Origin: Eleftheria terrae
Lineage (GTDB): Bacteria > Pseudomonadota > Gammaproteobacteria > Burkholderiales > Burkholderiaceae_C
NCBI RefSeq assembly: GCF_030419005.1
Contig: NZ_CP106951.1
Coordinates: 3,286,001-3,350,000 of the forward strand
DNA length: 64,000 nucleotides
Direction: 5' to 3'
Shown one piece after another: positions 51,824-61,368 of this stretch; the first letter of the stretch is position 1; each line of letters opens with the position of its first letter. The notes beneath the pieces were generated by a model, which made no database searches, had not been told where the DNA came from, and saw only the letters and a list, made by a program, of their open reading frames with translations. A program made the translations under genes and the position numbers.

Positions 51824-52606
51824 TCAGGTGGCGAAGTCGTAGTCGACCGTCAGCGGGGCGTGGTCGGAGAAGCGCTGGTCCTTGAAGATGGCCGCGCGCT
51901 TGGCGGTGGCTGCCAGGCCCGGCGTGGCAATCTGGTAGTCGATGCGCCAGCCGACGTTCTTGGCCCAGGCCTGGCCGCGGTTGCTCCACCAGGTGTAGCC
52001 CTCTTCGCCGGCTTCGGGATGCAGCCGGCGGTAGACGTCGACCCAGCCCACCTCGTCGAACACCCGCGTGAGCCAGGCGCGCTCCTCGGGCAGGAAGCCG
52101 GAGTTCTTCTGGTTGCCCTTCCAGTTCTTCAGGTCGATGTTCTGGTGGGCGATGTTCCAGTCACCGCAGATCAGGATCTCGCGCCCCTCGGCCCGCAGCG
52201 CCTGCAGCACCGGGAAGAAGGCCTCCATGAACTGGAACTTGGCCTGCTGCCGCTCATCGGACGAGGAGCCGGAGGGCAGGTACAGCGAAACCACCGAGAG
52301 CGGTCCCCAATCCGCCCGCAGGTAGCGGCCCTCAGCGTCGAAGCCGGCGTGGCCGATGCCTTCGACCACCCGGTCGGGCTCGCGCCGGGCATACAGGCCG
52401 ACGCCGCTGTAGCCCTTCTTCTCGGCGCAGTGGAACCAGCCACGCAGCCCTTCGGGCTGGCGCATGGCGTCGTTGAGGTCGCCGTCCTGGGCCTTCAGTT
52501 CCTGCACGCAGACGACGTCTGCCTGCTGCTGGGCAAGCCAGCCGAAGAAGCCCTTGGTGGAGGCGGAGCGGATACCGTTCAGGTTGGCGGAGATGACACG
52601 TAGCAT
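51824..52606 (-). CDS. xth: Exodeoxyribonuclease III
   Basis: AP endonuclease and 3'-5' exonuclease for base-excision repair. The 260-residue enzyme has the metal-binding Glu36 in VCVQELKA, the GDWNIAH catalytic segment, SLYLPSGS, and the C-terminal SDHAPLTVDYDF. Length and sequence match the ExoA/XthA group. It is 9 bp downstream of the kpsS stop on the same strand, so the capsule gene may be read through into it. Confidence 0.95.
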   Translation of the reverse strand: MLRVISANLNGIRSASTKGFFGWLAQQQADVVCVQELKAQDGDLNDAMRQPEGLRGWFHCAEKKGYSGVGLYARREPDRVVEGIGHAGFDAEGRYLRADWGPLSVVSLYLPSGSSSDERQQAKFQFMEAFFPVLQALRAEGREILICGDWNIAHQNIDLKNWKGNQKNSGFLPEERAWLTRVFDEVGWVDVYRRLHPEAGEEGYTWWSNRGQAWAKNVGWRIDYQIATPGLAATAKRAAIFKDQRFSDHAPLTVDYDFAT

Positions 52607-52615
52607 GCCCCGAGC

Positions 52616-54040
52616 TTACTGGAGCCGGAACGGTTGCGTGCGCGACCAGCCCGGCGTGCCGGGCGCAGCCGGCGTTTCAGCGGCGCCGTCATTGGCCTGG
52701 GGCGTGGCCGTCTCCTCCTGCACCGGCCGCGCCGGCACCGCCTGCAAGGGCTCGGGCAGCGCGGCGAGCGGGGCGGGCTGGCTGATCATCGTCGCCGGCC
52801 CCTCGTCGCGCGGGCCGCGGCGGCGCACCAGCTTCAGCGAGGGCACCCGCAGGGCGGGGGTGTCGGCATAGAAGCTCGCATTCAGCTGCGTGTGGCGCAC
52901 GAGGTAGTGGCGCAGGCGCTGGAACAGCTCCGCATCGACCCGCCCCGGGTCGCGCCAGAAGGCCGCCAGCGGCGGCCGGCGCACCAGGCCCTCGATGGCA
53001 TAGAAGCACTCCCCCAGCGCCGCGACCGGGGTGCGGTGGAACAGGGCCTGCAGGCCGGTGGTGCTGTTGACGGTGACCACGCCTCGCGCGTGCTTGAGCA
53101 GGGTGGGCAGGTGCAGGTCGTGCACGTACAGCACCCGCTCGGCGACGTTGAAGGCCAGCGCGGTGTGCCGGATGAAGTCGCCGTAGTCGGTGTGCCCGCG
53201 GTCCATCGGGTGGTGCTTGATGACCAGCCAGTGCTGCGGATCGGCATGCCGAGCGAAGGACGCGATCACGTCCTCGATGACCGCCTCGATGCTGCGATAG
53301 GGCGAGTGGTGCAGGATCTGGCTGTCGTTGTGCACCTGCAGCGGCAGCAGGAACCACTGCCCCGAGCGGCCGGGTGCGCTCAGTTGATCCAGCAGGTGAC
53401 GCTGTTGCCAGCCGTGCAGCAGCTTGCGGACGCCGCCACGCAGCCAGCACAGCCCCTCGGTGAAGGGATTGAGCGAGCGGTGATAGACCTGGTGCGGAAA
53501 ACGCGGCTTCCACAGCGCCGCGGCCAGGAAGTAAGTGATGGCCTGCAGCGCCATGCCGGTGAAGTGCTGCCCCGTGGGCTTGGGAGGCGAGGTGCGCCGC
53601 GGCGGCAGGGCACGGTAGAAGGCCGGGTCGCGCGGCACGCGCGAATAGCCGTTGACGCCGCCGGCCTCCAGCGTGACGTAGTCAGGCCGCAGATAGCCTT
53701 CCTCGAACACATAGACCTTGAGCTTGAGCTCTTCGGCCACCTGGCGCGCGGCCACATGGATGGGCCGGCCCTGGCCGAACAGCACGATGGCGTCGATGCG
53801 CTTGAGGATCAGCAGGTGGCGCAGCCAGGCCGGCCAGTCTTCGGGGCGGCCGACATAGTCCTGCGCGCGCCGGCGGCGGTAGAACCACCGGTCGCCGCCG
53901 TTGAAGTTGACCTTGTAGACGCTCTGCCCGTGCGCCTCCAGGTAGGCCGCCAGCCGCGAGAAGAAGGGCCCCATCGGGCCCTGCAACAACAAGGTGCGGT
54001 GATGCGCCAGCAGGGAGGTGAACGAGGCGGGGTGCGGCAT
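52616..54040 (-). CDS. kpsS: Capsular polysaccharide export/biosynthesis protein KpsS
   Basis: A 474-residue cytoplasmic Kdo transferase that, with KpsC, adds the beta-Kdo linker joining group-2 capsules to their lipid anchor. Motifs include TLLLQGPMGPFFSRLAAYL near the start, FGQGRPIH, EEGYLRPDYVTLE, KHHPMDRGHTDY and GVVTVNSTTGLQAL, all typical of KpsS. Roughly the last 80 residues are an unusual Pro/Ala/Gln-rich tail. The gene lies 244 bp after a hairpin that follows rfbC, so it may have its own promoter there. Confidence 0.88.
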   Translation of the reverse strand: MPHPASFTSLLAHHRTLLLQGPMGPFFSRLAAYLEAHGQSVYKVNFNGGDRWFYRRRRAQDYVGRPEDWPAWLRHLLILKRIDAIVLFGQGRPIHVAARQVAEELKLKVYVFEEGYLRPDYVTLEAGGVNGYSRVPRDPAFYRALPPRRTSPPKPTGQHFTGMALQAITYFLAAALWKPRFPHQVYHRSLNPFTEGLCWLRGGVRKLLHGWQQRHLLDQLSAPGRSGQWFLLPLQVHNDSQILHHSPYRSIEAVIEDVIASFARHADPQHWLVIKHHPMDRGHTDYGDFIRHTALAFNVAERVLYVHDLHLPTLLKHARGVVTVNSTTGLQALFHRTPVAALGECFYAIEGLVRRPPLAAFWRDPGRVDAELFQRLRHYLVRHTQLNASFYADTPALRVPSLKLVRRRGPRDEGPATMISQPAPLAALPEPLQAVPARPVQEETATPQANDGAAETPAAPGTPGWSRTQPFRLQ

Positions 54041-54261
54041 GTACTACGCAGATTGGCGGACCTCATCACGGCACTGGCAGGCGCCCCGCCGGTTCCGGAG
54101 CACCCGCTGGACGCCGCGGGCGAAACGCTGACACCGATTCTGCCGACAAGGGATGCTCGCCCATTTTGATGGCGCGACGCACTTGCGTGCCGGACATCAC
54201 GCTATCTGCAATTCCCTGGCCTGACGGACAGGGCTGCGCCCCCGGGGAAACCCGGGCCCTC

Positions 54262-54280
54262 AGGGCCGCAGCGCGGCCCT
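54262..54280 (-). terminator. Hairpin after rfbC
   Basis: AGGGCCGC (54262-54269) pairs with GCGGCCCT (54273-54280) around a 3-nt loop, just beyond the rfbC stop on the leftward transcript. A second C/G-rich palindrome (CCCGGG, about 54241-54256) follows. No U-run is present. Confidence 0.4.
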
Positions 54281-54284
54281 TGGG

Positions 54285-54836
54285 TCATTCGAAGGTGTCT
54301 GCCTGCGCAAAAGCCCGGCCCTGCGCATCCTTGGCGGACAGCAGCGGCGGGCGGCCGATGTCGGGCCAGTCGATGCCCAGGTCGGCATCGTTCCAGAGCA
54401 GGCAGCGCTCGGCCTGCGGGGCGTAGTAGCCGGTGGTCTTGTAGAGGAAGTCGGCGCTCTCGCTGAGCACCAGGAAACCGTGCGCGCAGCCGGGGGGGAT
54501 CCAGAGCTGGCGGTGGTTCTCGCCGCTGAGCTCGACGCCCACCCAGCGGCCGAAGCCGGCGCTGCCGCGGCGCAGGTCCACCGCGACGTCGAACACCGCG
54601 CCCTGCGTCACGCGCACCAGCTTGCCCTGGGCATGGGGCGGCAGCTGGTAATGCAGGCCGCGCAACACGCCGCGGGCGGAACGGGAATGGTTGTCCTGCA
54701 CAAATCGGTAAGCCGTGCCAGTGGCCTCGTCGAAGCGCTGCTGGTTGAAGCTTTCCATGAAGAAGCCGCGCTCGTCGCCAAAGACGCGCGGCTCCAGCAC
54801 CAGCACGCTGGGAAGTTCGGTGGTGATGACATTCAT
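54285..54836 (-). CDS. rfbC: dTDP-4-dehydrorhamnose 3,5-epimerase
   Basis: Third enzyme of dTDP-L-rhamnose synthesis. The 183-residue cupin protein has ESFNQQRFDEATG, the catalytic His in GVLRGLHYQLPPHAQGKLVRV, GAVFDVAVDLRRGS and the Tyr-containing TTGYYAPQAERCLLWND, all canonical. Overlaps rfbA by 1 bp. Confidence 0.95.
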   Translation of the reverse strand: MNVITTELPSVLVLEPRVFGDERGFFMESFNQQRFDEATGTAYRFVQDNHSRSARGVLRGLHYQLPPHAQGKLVRVTQGAVFDVAVDLRRGSAGFGRWVGVELSGENHRQLWIPPGCAHGFLVLSESADFLYKTTGYYAPQAERCLLWNDADLGIDWPDIGRPPLLSAKDAQGRAFAQADTFE

Positions 54837-55717
54837 CAGAACACGCGCTCCTTCAATACTTGCTGCAGATATTGCCCATAGCCGCTCTTGGCCAGCGGCG
54901 CGGCCAGGCGTTCGAGCTGCTCGGCACTGATCCAGCCCTGGCGCCAGGCGATTTCCTCGGGGCAGCAGATCTTCAAGCCCTGCCGCGTTTCCAGCGTGTG
55001 GATGAACTGGCTGGCTGCCAGCAGCGATTCGTGGGTGCCGGTGTCCAGCCAGGCGTCGCCGCGGCCCATCAGCTGGACGTCGAGCTGCCCATTGTCGAGG
55101 TACAGGCGGTTCAGGTCGGTGATCTCCAGCTCGCCGCGGGCGCTCGGGCGCAGGCTGCGGGCCATCGGCACCACCTGGCTGTCGTAGAAGTACAGGCCGG
55201 TGACGGCATAGCGGCTCTTGGGCACCGCCGGCTTTTCCTCGATGCTGATGGCGCGGCCGGAGGGGTCGAACTCCACCACGCCGTAGCGCTGTGGGTCGTT
55301 CACCGGGTAGGCGAAGACGGTGGCGCCGTGCGGCTGGCGGCCGGCCGCAGCCAGGCGGGCGGTGAGGTCGTGGCCGTAGAAGATGTTGTCGCCCAGCACC
55401 AGGGCGCTGGGTGCGCCGCCGAGGAAGTGGTCGCCGATCAGGAAGGCCTGCGCCAGGCCGTCCGGGCTGGGCTGCACCGCGTAGCTGAGCGACAGGCCCC
55501 AGGCGCTGCCGTCGCCCAGCAGCTGCTGGAAGCGCGGCGTGTCCTGCGGGGTGGAGATGACCAGGATGTCCCGGATGCCCGCCAGCAGCAGCACGCTGAG
55601 CGGGTAGTAGATCATCGGCTTGTCGTAGACGGGCATGAGCTGCTTGCTCACGGCCACCGTCACCGGATGCAGCCGGGTGCCGGAGCCTCCGGCCAGGATG
55701 ATGCCTTTGCGCGTCAT
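54836..55717 (-). CDS. rfbA: Glucose-1-phosphate thymidylyltransferase
   Basis: First enzyme of dTDP-rhamnose synthesis (dTTP + glucose-1-P to dTDP-glucose). The 293-residue protein begins [20 protein letters not shown] with the nucleotidyltransferase G-rich loop, and has [39 protein letters not shown] and [25 protein letters not shown] precedes the ATG at 55717. The 61-bp gap from rfbD and 1-bp overlap with rfbC show an operon. Confidence 0.95.
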   Translation of the reverse strand: MTRKGIILAGGSGTRLHPVTVAVSKQLMPVYDKPMIYYPLSVLLLAGIRDILVISTPQDTPRFQQLLGDGSAWGLSLSYAVQPSPDGLAQAFLIGDHFLGGAPSALVLGDNIFYGHDLTARLAAAGRQPHGATVFAYPVNDPQRYGVVEFDPSGRAISIEEKPAVPKSRYAVTGLYFYDSQVVPMARSLRPSARGELEITDLNRLYLDNGQLDVQLMGRGDAWLDTGTHESLLAASQFIHTLETRQGLKICCPEEIAWRQGWISAEQLERLAAPLAKSGYGQYLQQVLKERVF

Positions 55718-55778
55718 GGCGCCTCCGTGGTCTTGCTGCGGTCTTGGTGCTTGCCTGCTTGCATGGGGGCCGGCCGGG

Positions 55779-56921
55779 TCAGGGCGATGGGATGCCGGCG
55801 AGCACCTCGGCCAGCATGCGGTCCACGCCCGCCTGCCACGGCGGCAGGTGCAGGCCGAAGGCGGCTTGCAGCTTGTCGGTGCACAGCCGCGAGTTGTGCG
55901 GCCGGCGTGCCGGCGTGGGAAAGGCCGAACTCGGCACCGCGGCAATGGCCTCGGGCGGCACCTTCAAGGCCAGCCCGTGGGCACGGGCCCATTCGATCAC
56001 ATGGCAGGCATAGCCGTGCCAGCTGGTGCAGCCGTCGGCCGCCAGGTGGTAGGTGCCGGCCAGCTCGGGCAGCCGGGCGAGCCGGCGCAGGGCATGGGCG
56101 GTGACGTCGGCGATCAGCTCGGCACCGGTGGGCGCGCCAAACTGGTCATCCACCACCGACAGGCGATCGCGCTCGGCGGCCAGCCGCAGCATGGTGCGAG
56201 CGAAGTTGCCGCCGCGCGCCGCGTACACCCAGCTGGTGCGCAGGATGAGGTGGCGGCAACCACTGGCGCGGATCTGCCGCTCGCCTTCGAGCTTGCTGCG
56301 GCCGTAGACGTTGAGCGGGCCGGTGGCGTCGTCTTCGCGGTGGGGCTGCTGGCCGCTGCCGTCGAAGACGTAGTCGGTGCTGTAGTGCACCAGGCAGGCA
56401 CCCATCACGGCCGCCTCGCGTGCAAGCACGCCGCAGGCGGTGGCGTTGAGCAGCTCGGCCAGCTCGGGTTCGGCTTCGGCCCGATCGACGGCGGTGTGGG
56501 CTGCGGCATTGACGATGACCGCGGGCCGCAGCTGGCGCACGGTGGCCGCCAGCGCCTCGGGTTGCGACAAGTCGCCGCAGAGGCCGCGTGCCGGATCGCC
56601 CGCGCGGTCCAGCGCCACCAGCCGGCCGAGCGGCGCCAGGGCGCGCTGCAGTTCCCAGCCGACCTGGCCATTGCGGCCCAAGAGCAGCACGAGGGGCGGC
56701 TCGGCCCAGGCGGGGCGATGGGCGGCGGGCGCGGCGCCAGCGTCGGGCCGCGGGGGCGAGCCGGCCGATGTCATGGGCGCTGGGGGGTTGGCTGCGGCGG
56801 CGGCCGCTATCGGCGCCGCAGCTGCCGCCGGTGCCTGTTGTGGTGGTGTGGCCCCCGGCGGGGCCGGCAGGCGGGATGGCGCCGAGGCAGTCGCTGCCGG
56901 TGTGCCGGCGGCGGGCTTCAT
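55779..56921 (-). CDS. rfbD: dTDP-4-dehydrorhamnose reductase
   Basis: Last enzyme of dTDP-L-rhamnose synthesis. From the ATG at 56921 the product is 380 residues, about 80 longer than usual. The extra N-terminus (1-75) is Ala/Pro/Gly-rich and looks disordered. The enzyme proper begins at [17 protein letters not shown] (NAD(P) loop near residues 82-88) and has [20 protein letters not shown] and the YGRSKLEGE catalytic pair. The start is tied to the rfbB stop (ATGA overlap), so the extension is probably translated. A start at Met50 would shorten it. Confidence 0.92.
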   Translation of the reverse strand: MKPAAGTPAATASAPSRLPAPPGATPPQQAPAAAAAPIAAAAAANPPAPMTSAGSPPRPDAGAAPAAHRPAWAEPPLVLLLGRNGQVGWELQRALAPLGRLVALDRAGDPARGLCGDLSQPEALAATVRQLRPAVIVNAAAHTAVDRAEAEPELAELLNATACGVLAREAAVMGACLVHYSTDYVFDGSGQQPHREDDATGPLNVYGRSKLEGERQIRASGCRHLILRTSWVYAARGGNFARTMLRLAAERDRLSVVDDQFGAPTGAELIADVTAHALRRLARLPELAGTYHLAADGCTSWHGYACHVIEWARAHGLALKVPPEAIAAVPSSAFPTPARRPHNSRLCTDKLQAAFGLHLPPWQAGVDRMLAEVLAGIPSP

Positions 56922-57991
56922 GGCGCGGCCCCGCTGCCGGCGTACTGGGTGGCCAGCCAGTCGCGATAGCTGCCGTTTTGCACCTCGGCGACCCAGTCCG
57001 GATGGTCGAGATACCACTGCACGGTCTTGCGGATGCCGGACTCGAAGGTCTCGGCCGGCCGCCAGCCCAGTTCGCGTTCGATCTTGCGGGCGTCGATGGC
57101 GTAGCGGCGGTCGTGGCCGGGGCGGTCCTTGACGAAGCTGACGAGGCGACGCCGCGGGCCGGTGGCATCGGGCCGCAGTTCATCGAGCAAGTCGCAGATG
57201 GTGTGCACGATCTCGAGGTTGGTCTTCTCGTTCCAGCCGCCGATGTTGTAGGTCTCGCCGGGGCGGCCGTGGGCGAGCACGGTGCGCACCGCAGCGCAAT
57301 GGTCCTTGACGTAGAGCCAGTCGCGCACGTTCAGCCCGTCGCCGTAAACGGGCAGCGGCTGGCCGGCCAGCGCGTTGACGATCATCAACGGGATCAGCTT
57401 CTCCGGAAAGTGGAAGGGCCCGTAGTTGTTGGAGCAGTTGGTGGTGACCACCGGCAGGCCGTAGGTGTGGTGCCAGGCGCGCACCAGGTGGTCGCTGGCG
57501 GCCTTGCTGGCCGAGTAGGGGCTGTTGGGTTCGTAGGGATGGGTTTCGGCGAACGGCGCGTCGGTGGGCCCGAGCGAGCCGTACACCTCGTCGGTGGAGA
57601 CGTGGTGGAAGCGGAAGGCGGCGCGCTCGTCGGCTCCGGGCAGGGAGGCCCAGTAGGCGCGGGCGGCCTCCAGCAGGGTGAAGGTGCCTTCGACGTTGGT
57701 CCGCACGAAGGCGGCGGGGCCGAGGATGGAGCGGTCGACGTGGCTTTCGGCGGCGAAATGGACGATGGCGCGTGGCCGGTGCTCGGCCAGCAGCCGGTCG
57801 ACCAGCGCGCGGTCGGCGATGTCGCCGTGGACGAAGCGGTGGCGCGGGTCGCCTTGCAGGGAAGCGAGGTTGCGCAGGTTGCCGGCGTAGGTGAGGGCGT
57901 CGAGGTTGAGCACCGGCTCGTCGGATTGGGCCAGCCAGTCGAGGATGAAGTTGCTGCCGATGAAGCCGGCGCCGCCGGTGATGAGGATCAT
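56918..57991 (-). CDS. rfbB: dTDP-glucose 4,6-dehydratase
   Basis: Second step of dTDP-rhamnose synthesis. The 357-residue SDR has [11 protein letters not shown] (about 7-17), [22 protein letters not shown] with the catalytic Thr-Asp-Glu, and [15 protein letters not shown] with Tyr-Lys. Canonical in length and motifs. First gene of rfbB-rfbD-rfbA-rfbC. The 144-bp gap from kpsC may include its promoter. Confidence 0.96.
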   Translation of the reverse strand: MILITGGAGFIGSNFILDWLAQSDEPVLNLDALTYAGNLRNLASLQGDPRHRFVHGDIADRALVDRLLAEHRPRAIVHFAAESHVDRSILGPAAFVRTNVEGTFTLLEAARAYWASLPGADERAAFRFHHVSTDEVYGSLGPTDAPFAETHPYEPNSPYSASKAASDHLVRAWHHTYGLPVVTTNCSNNYGPFHFPEKLIPLMIVNALAGQPLPVYGDGLNVRDWLYVKDHCAAVRTVLAHGRPGETYNIGGWNEKTNLEIVHTICDLLDELRPDATGPRRRLVSFVKDRPGHDRRYAIDARKIERELGWRPAETFESGIRKTVQWYLDHPDWVAEVQNGSYRDWLATQYAGSGAAP

Positions 57992-58135
57992 GCGAGCGTT
58001 ACCTTTGCCGGGCGGGGGGCGGGGAGGGGGTGGGCTCGGCGCTGCGGCCGCGTGCCGTCGAACAATTGTCCCACCACAGGACGAGACGTCCAGCGGGGAT
58101 TCCAGACTGCCGCGGCGCCGGGCCGCATCGCTGCC

Positions 58136-60178
58136 TCATGCGGGCCGCCGACTCAGCGCCCAGCGCAACAACCGGCGCCAGACCGGTACCGGGCCCTGGC
58201 CCCGAGCCTTCCAGGCCAGTAGTTCGTCGAGCGCCCGTTCCGGCGTGGTGAAGGCCTCGGTGGTGCGGCTGACATAGGTAGGGTACAGGATGAGCACCGC
58301 CGCGACCAGTTCGTCCAGGCTCAGCCGGCGGCTACGGCGGGGCAGCGCGACCCGGTCCTGGGTGAGCCCCCAGCCGGCATAGAAGGGACAGCCGTGGCAG
58401 GTCACCCGCTTGCCTCGCATCAGTCCTTCGAACCCCGCCAGCGAAGTGAGCACGTGCAACTCATCCACGGCATCGAGCACCACGTGGATCGGTGCATCAA
58501 TCACCACTTCGTCGCAGTAGCGCCGGACCTCGGCCTCGCCGACCCCGGCACGCCGCAAGCGGGCGACCACGTCCGGATGCGGTTTGTAGACCAGGTAGGC
58601 ATCGGGAGCGGCGTCGCGGGCAGCCCGCAGCAGCTCCAGGTTGGTGCGGATCCCCGGCGCGCCAAAGCGCAACGAGGCATCGGCCTCGACTTGCCCGGGC
58701 ACCAGCACCACCGGCCGGGCCACCGGGGGGCGGGTCCAGCCGCCAGCGCCGACGTTGTACTTGCTCAGGCCGGCCGTCACGATGCGCTGGCGCAGCGCCT
58801 GCGCCCGCTGCAGCAGTGGGAGGTCGAAGACAGTGGTCTGGAGCAGGCTCTCCAGGTCGGAGGGGCGCGTTGCGTCGTAGTAGAGGCCCTGACGGTCCAT
58901 CACCCACGATAGCGGGCGCACCAGGTCGGCCCCCAGGCCAACGGACCGGAGGAAGCCGTCTTCCAGGCGGACCACCATCGAGCCCGCATGGTGAGGTGCA
59001 GCCGGCGGGCGCAACCCGTCATCCACCTCGGTGGGCCGGCAACCCCACACCGCCACCGCGGCGTCCGCAGGCACGGCCTTGCCCTCCGCGACGAAGCGCA
59101 CCTCGCTGCCAGCCATGAAGGCACGCACGATGGGCTTCTTCCAGCGGGAAAAGCCGAGGCCGTACACCTGTCGGGGAAAGCGCTCGCGCATGCGCCGCTG
59201 CAGCCCCATCCACTCCATCAACCGTTCCGGGGCGCAAGGCTCGAGCCTCTCCGGATCGAGGTAGCGAGGGTAGCCAACCAGCGCCGCATGGACCAGGTCA
59301 TGCAGCACCACGCGGTGCCCCAGGCGCCGCCGCTGTGGCGCAGGCAGGTCGTCGTTCGTCAGGCCCCAGCCGGCATAGAACGGCATCCCGAACGTGCGCA
59401 CCGGCTTGCCCCATAGCAGCCCCTCGAAACCCATTTGCGAGGTCACGGTGTAGATGGCCAACGCCGGCTCGATCAGCGAAGGAGGGTGGACGTCGTCCGC
59501 AAGCAGCACCACCCGGGTTGCTGCGCCACGAGTGAGGCCGCGGTCGAAGTGTCCGCGCTTGCGCCCGGAGATGACGTCCGGATGCACCTTGAGCAACACA
59601 GGCACATCGGGGTGCTCGTCCAGCGCCGCCTCGAGCATCCGGTGGAAGCTGCTTTCATCGGCCATTCCATAGCGCACCGAAGCGTCGCCGAAGGTCTGAT
59701 CGACCACCAGCACATACGGGTCCGGCACCGGCGGTGCGGCCTCCCGCGCATGGTTGTACTTGGACAGCCGCAGCCGGCACCAGCCGGCCGCCAGGGCAGC
59801 GGCACGGCCAGCCTGCTCCGGTGAGGCCGGCGTCGACACCAGCGCTTCCAGGCGGGAAGGGTGGTCGGCTCGATAGTAGATGCCGATGTCATCCACCAGT
59901 ACCGACCACGCCAGCGCGCGACGCCCCAGCCCGAGTGAGCGAAGAAAGCCGTCCTCCAGCCGCCAGCAGGCCTGCCCGGCAGCGGCAGCCCGTGCAGCAG
60001 CCCGTACGCCGCTGCGGCGCATGCCCCAGCCGATGTGGACCACCTCGCCGGGATGGCCACTGCCGGGTCTCACCGTGATGGCATGCCCAAGGAGACGCTG
60101 CAGGTGCGGCTGGCTCCACAAGCCAATGTCGAGGCCGGACACCTGCAACCGGGGTGGCACCTGCGCACCCCGCCTCAA
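58136..60178 (-). CDS. kpsC: Capsular polysaccharide biosynthesis protein KpsC (beta-Kdo transferase)
   Basis: A 680-residue double-domain Kdo transferase. The two halves are internal repeats: RLEDGFLRSLGLG at residues 73-85 and RLEDGFLRSVGLG at 404-416, each followed by LSKYN, a HPDV motif (KVHPDV, KPHPDV) and PFYAGWGLT. This matches KpsC, which builds the poly-Kdo linker with KpsS. The apparent start is a TTG at 60178 overlapping the previous stop (TTGA); GTG or TTG codons some 20 bases later are alternatives. Confidence 0.9.
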   Translation of the reverse strand: MRRGAQVPPRLQVSGLDIGLWSQPHLQRLLGHAITVRPGSGHPGEVVHIGWGMRRSGVRAAARAAAAGQACWRLEDGFLRSLGLGRRALAWSVLVDDIGIYYRADHPSRLEALVSTPASPEQAGRAAALAAGWCRLRLSKYNHAREAAPPVPDPYVLVVDQTFGDASVRYGMADESSFHRMLEAALDEHPDVPVLLKVHPDVISGRKRGHFDRGLTRGAATRVVLLADDVHPPSLIEPALAIYTVTSQMGFEGLLWGKPVRTFGMPFYAGWGLTNDDLPAPQRRRLGHRVVLHDLVHAALVGYPRYLDPERLEPCAPERLMEWMGLQRRMRERFPRQVYGLGFSRWKKPIVRAFMAGSEVRFVAEGKAVPADAAVAVWGCRPTEVDDGLRPPAAPHHAGSMVVRLEDGFLRSVGLGADLVRPLSWVMDRQGLYYDATRPSDLESLLQTTVFDLPLLQRAQALRQRIVTAGLSKYNVGAGGWTRPPVARPVVLVPGQVEADASLRFGAPGIRTNLELLRAARDAAPDAYLVYKPHPDVVARLRRAGVGEAEVRRYCDEVVIDAPIHVVLDAVDELHVLTSLAGFEGLMRGKRVTCHGCPFYAGWGLTQDRVALPRRSRRLSLDELVAAVLILYPTYVSRTTEAFTTPERALDELLAWKARGQGPVPVWRRLLRWALSRRPA

Positions 60179-61368
60179 ATCCGCACCTCGCCGCGCCGCA
60201 AGCGCTCACGGAAGTGCACGACCCGGGCCACCCATCCTTCGAACTCGGCAGTCCGGGTTCGCGCGGCGATGTCCCCGAGGTTGCCGCCTTCGAAGACAGC
60301 GCCGATGCCGTGTTCGCTCACGATATCGGCCAGATAGGTCCCTTGGGCCGCCAGCACCGGCATGCCAACCGCCAGCGCCTGGAAGAACTTGTTCGGCGTT
60401 GCCAGCCGGTAGCTCAACGACAGCGACTCCGCGCAGCACCACATCAGGCAGCGGCGCGAGGCCACCCGGGCCAGCAGATCTGCCTCGTAATGCAGCGGCC
60501 CATGCTGCCAGTACTTCCCGGAGATCGAGGAGGGCAGCGCGCTGCCCAGCAGGTAGACCGAGACATCGAAGCCCAGAAGATCGGCCGGACGGTCCAGTCG
60601 CTCCAGCAACCTGCCGTGCACCCCTTTGCCGATGTAGACCAGCGTCGGCCGCTCCCCAGGGGGCGGCACGCTGACGGGGTGGTGCGGGTAGTGATCGTTG
60701 TAGTGCACCGAGCTCACCTGCGGGAGTCGATACCAGCGGCCCATCGTGTCGGCGATGCGGTGGTTGACCACACGCAGCTCGTCCGTGTGCTGGAGGACGC
60801 GTTGCTCCAGCGCATGCTCGATGAGCACCCGCACCCAGCCGACCTTGCGGTTCCGATGAATCTCCAGCTCATGCGCGTCATAGACCAGGCGACTGCCGGG
60901 GGGCATCGGCCCAAGAACGGCCGCCACGGCGCAATACAAGTCGTGGGCGTGGATGTGCCACGGCTCACCCTCGGGATTCATTGCCCGCAGCTTCTGCGCT
61001 GTTCCCACCGCGTGAGTCAGCCAGCGCATGCAGGCCAGCAGTCCGCTCAGCGGGAAGCGCGACAGGCGAGCCGCGTCAAGATCCGGAGCCAGCAGTTCAC
61101 GGCGCCGCCGCGGCTCGCGCAAGCCCTGCAGGATCAACCGCGTCACCTGCGCCAAGACACGCCATCGCAGCCAGAGCCCGGGCGCCACGCTGTCCCGGAT
61201 GTCCACGACGCGCAGTGCCTGGCCGAGCTCCGTGGCCGCCTGCTGCACGCGTTTGTCTCCTTCGATGTCGTCGTCGACCAGCATCGTCGCCAGCAGGCGG
61301 CGCCCGGGCCGGGGTGCGTCACGCCAGGAATCGCAGGGAAGGGAATTGACGGCATGCATACAGTTCAT
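60175..61368 (-). CDS. Glycosyltransferase (GT4-like)
   Basis: A 397-residue GT-B fold protein. An N-terminal domain with MLVDDDIEGDKRVQQAATEL, HIHAHDLYCAVAA and YDAHELEIH (donor/acceptor-binding His region) is followed by LVYIGKGVHGRLLE and the C-terminal sugar-nucleotide site (PNKFFQALAVGMPVLAAQ...). The sugar is unknown. Overlaps the propeller-methyltransferase gene (ATGA at 61365-61368) and runs into kpsC, so it is a member of the capsule operon. Confidence 0.8.
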   Translation of the reverse strand: MNCMHAVNSLPCDSWRDAPRPGRRLLATMLVDDDIEGDKRVQQAATELGQALRVVDIRDSVAPGLWLRWRVLAQVTRLILQGLREPRRRRELLAPDLDAARLSRFPLSGLLACMRWLTHAVGTAQKLRAMNPEGEPWHIHAHDLYCAVAAVLGPMPPGSRLVYDAHELEIHRNRKVGWVRVLIEHALEQRVLQHTDELRVVNHRIADTMGRWYRLPQVSSVHYNDHYPHHPVSVPPPGERPTLVYIGKGVHGRLLERLDRPADLLGFDVSVYLLGSALPSSISGKYWQHGPLHYEADLLARVASRRCLMWCCAESLSLSYRLATPNKFFQALAVGMPVLAAQGTYLADIVSEHGIGAVFEGGNLGDIAARTRTAEFEGWVARVVHFRERLRRGEVRI

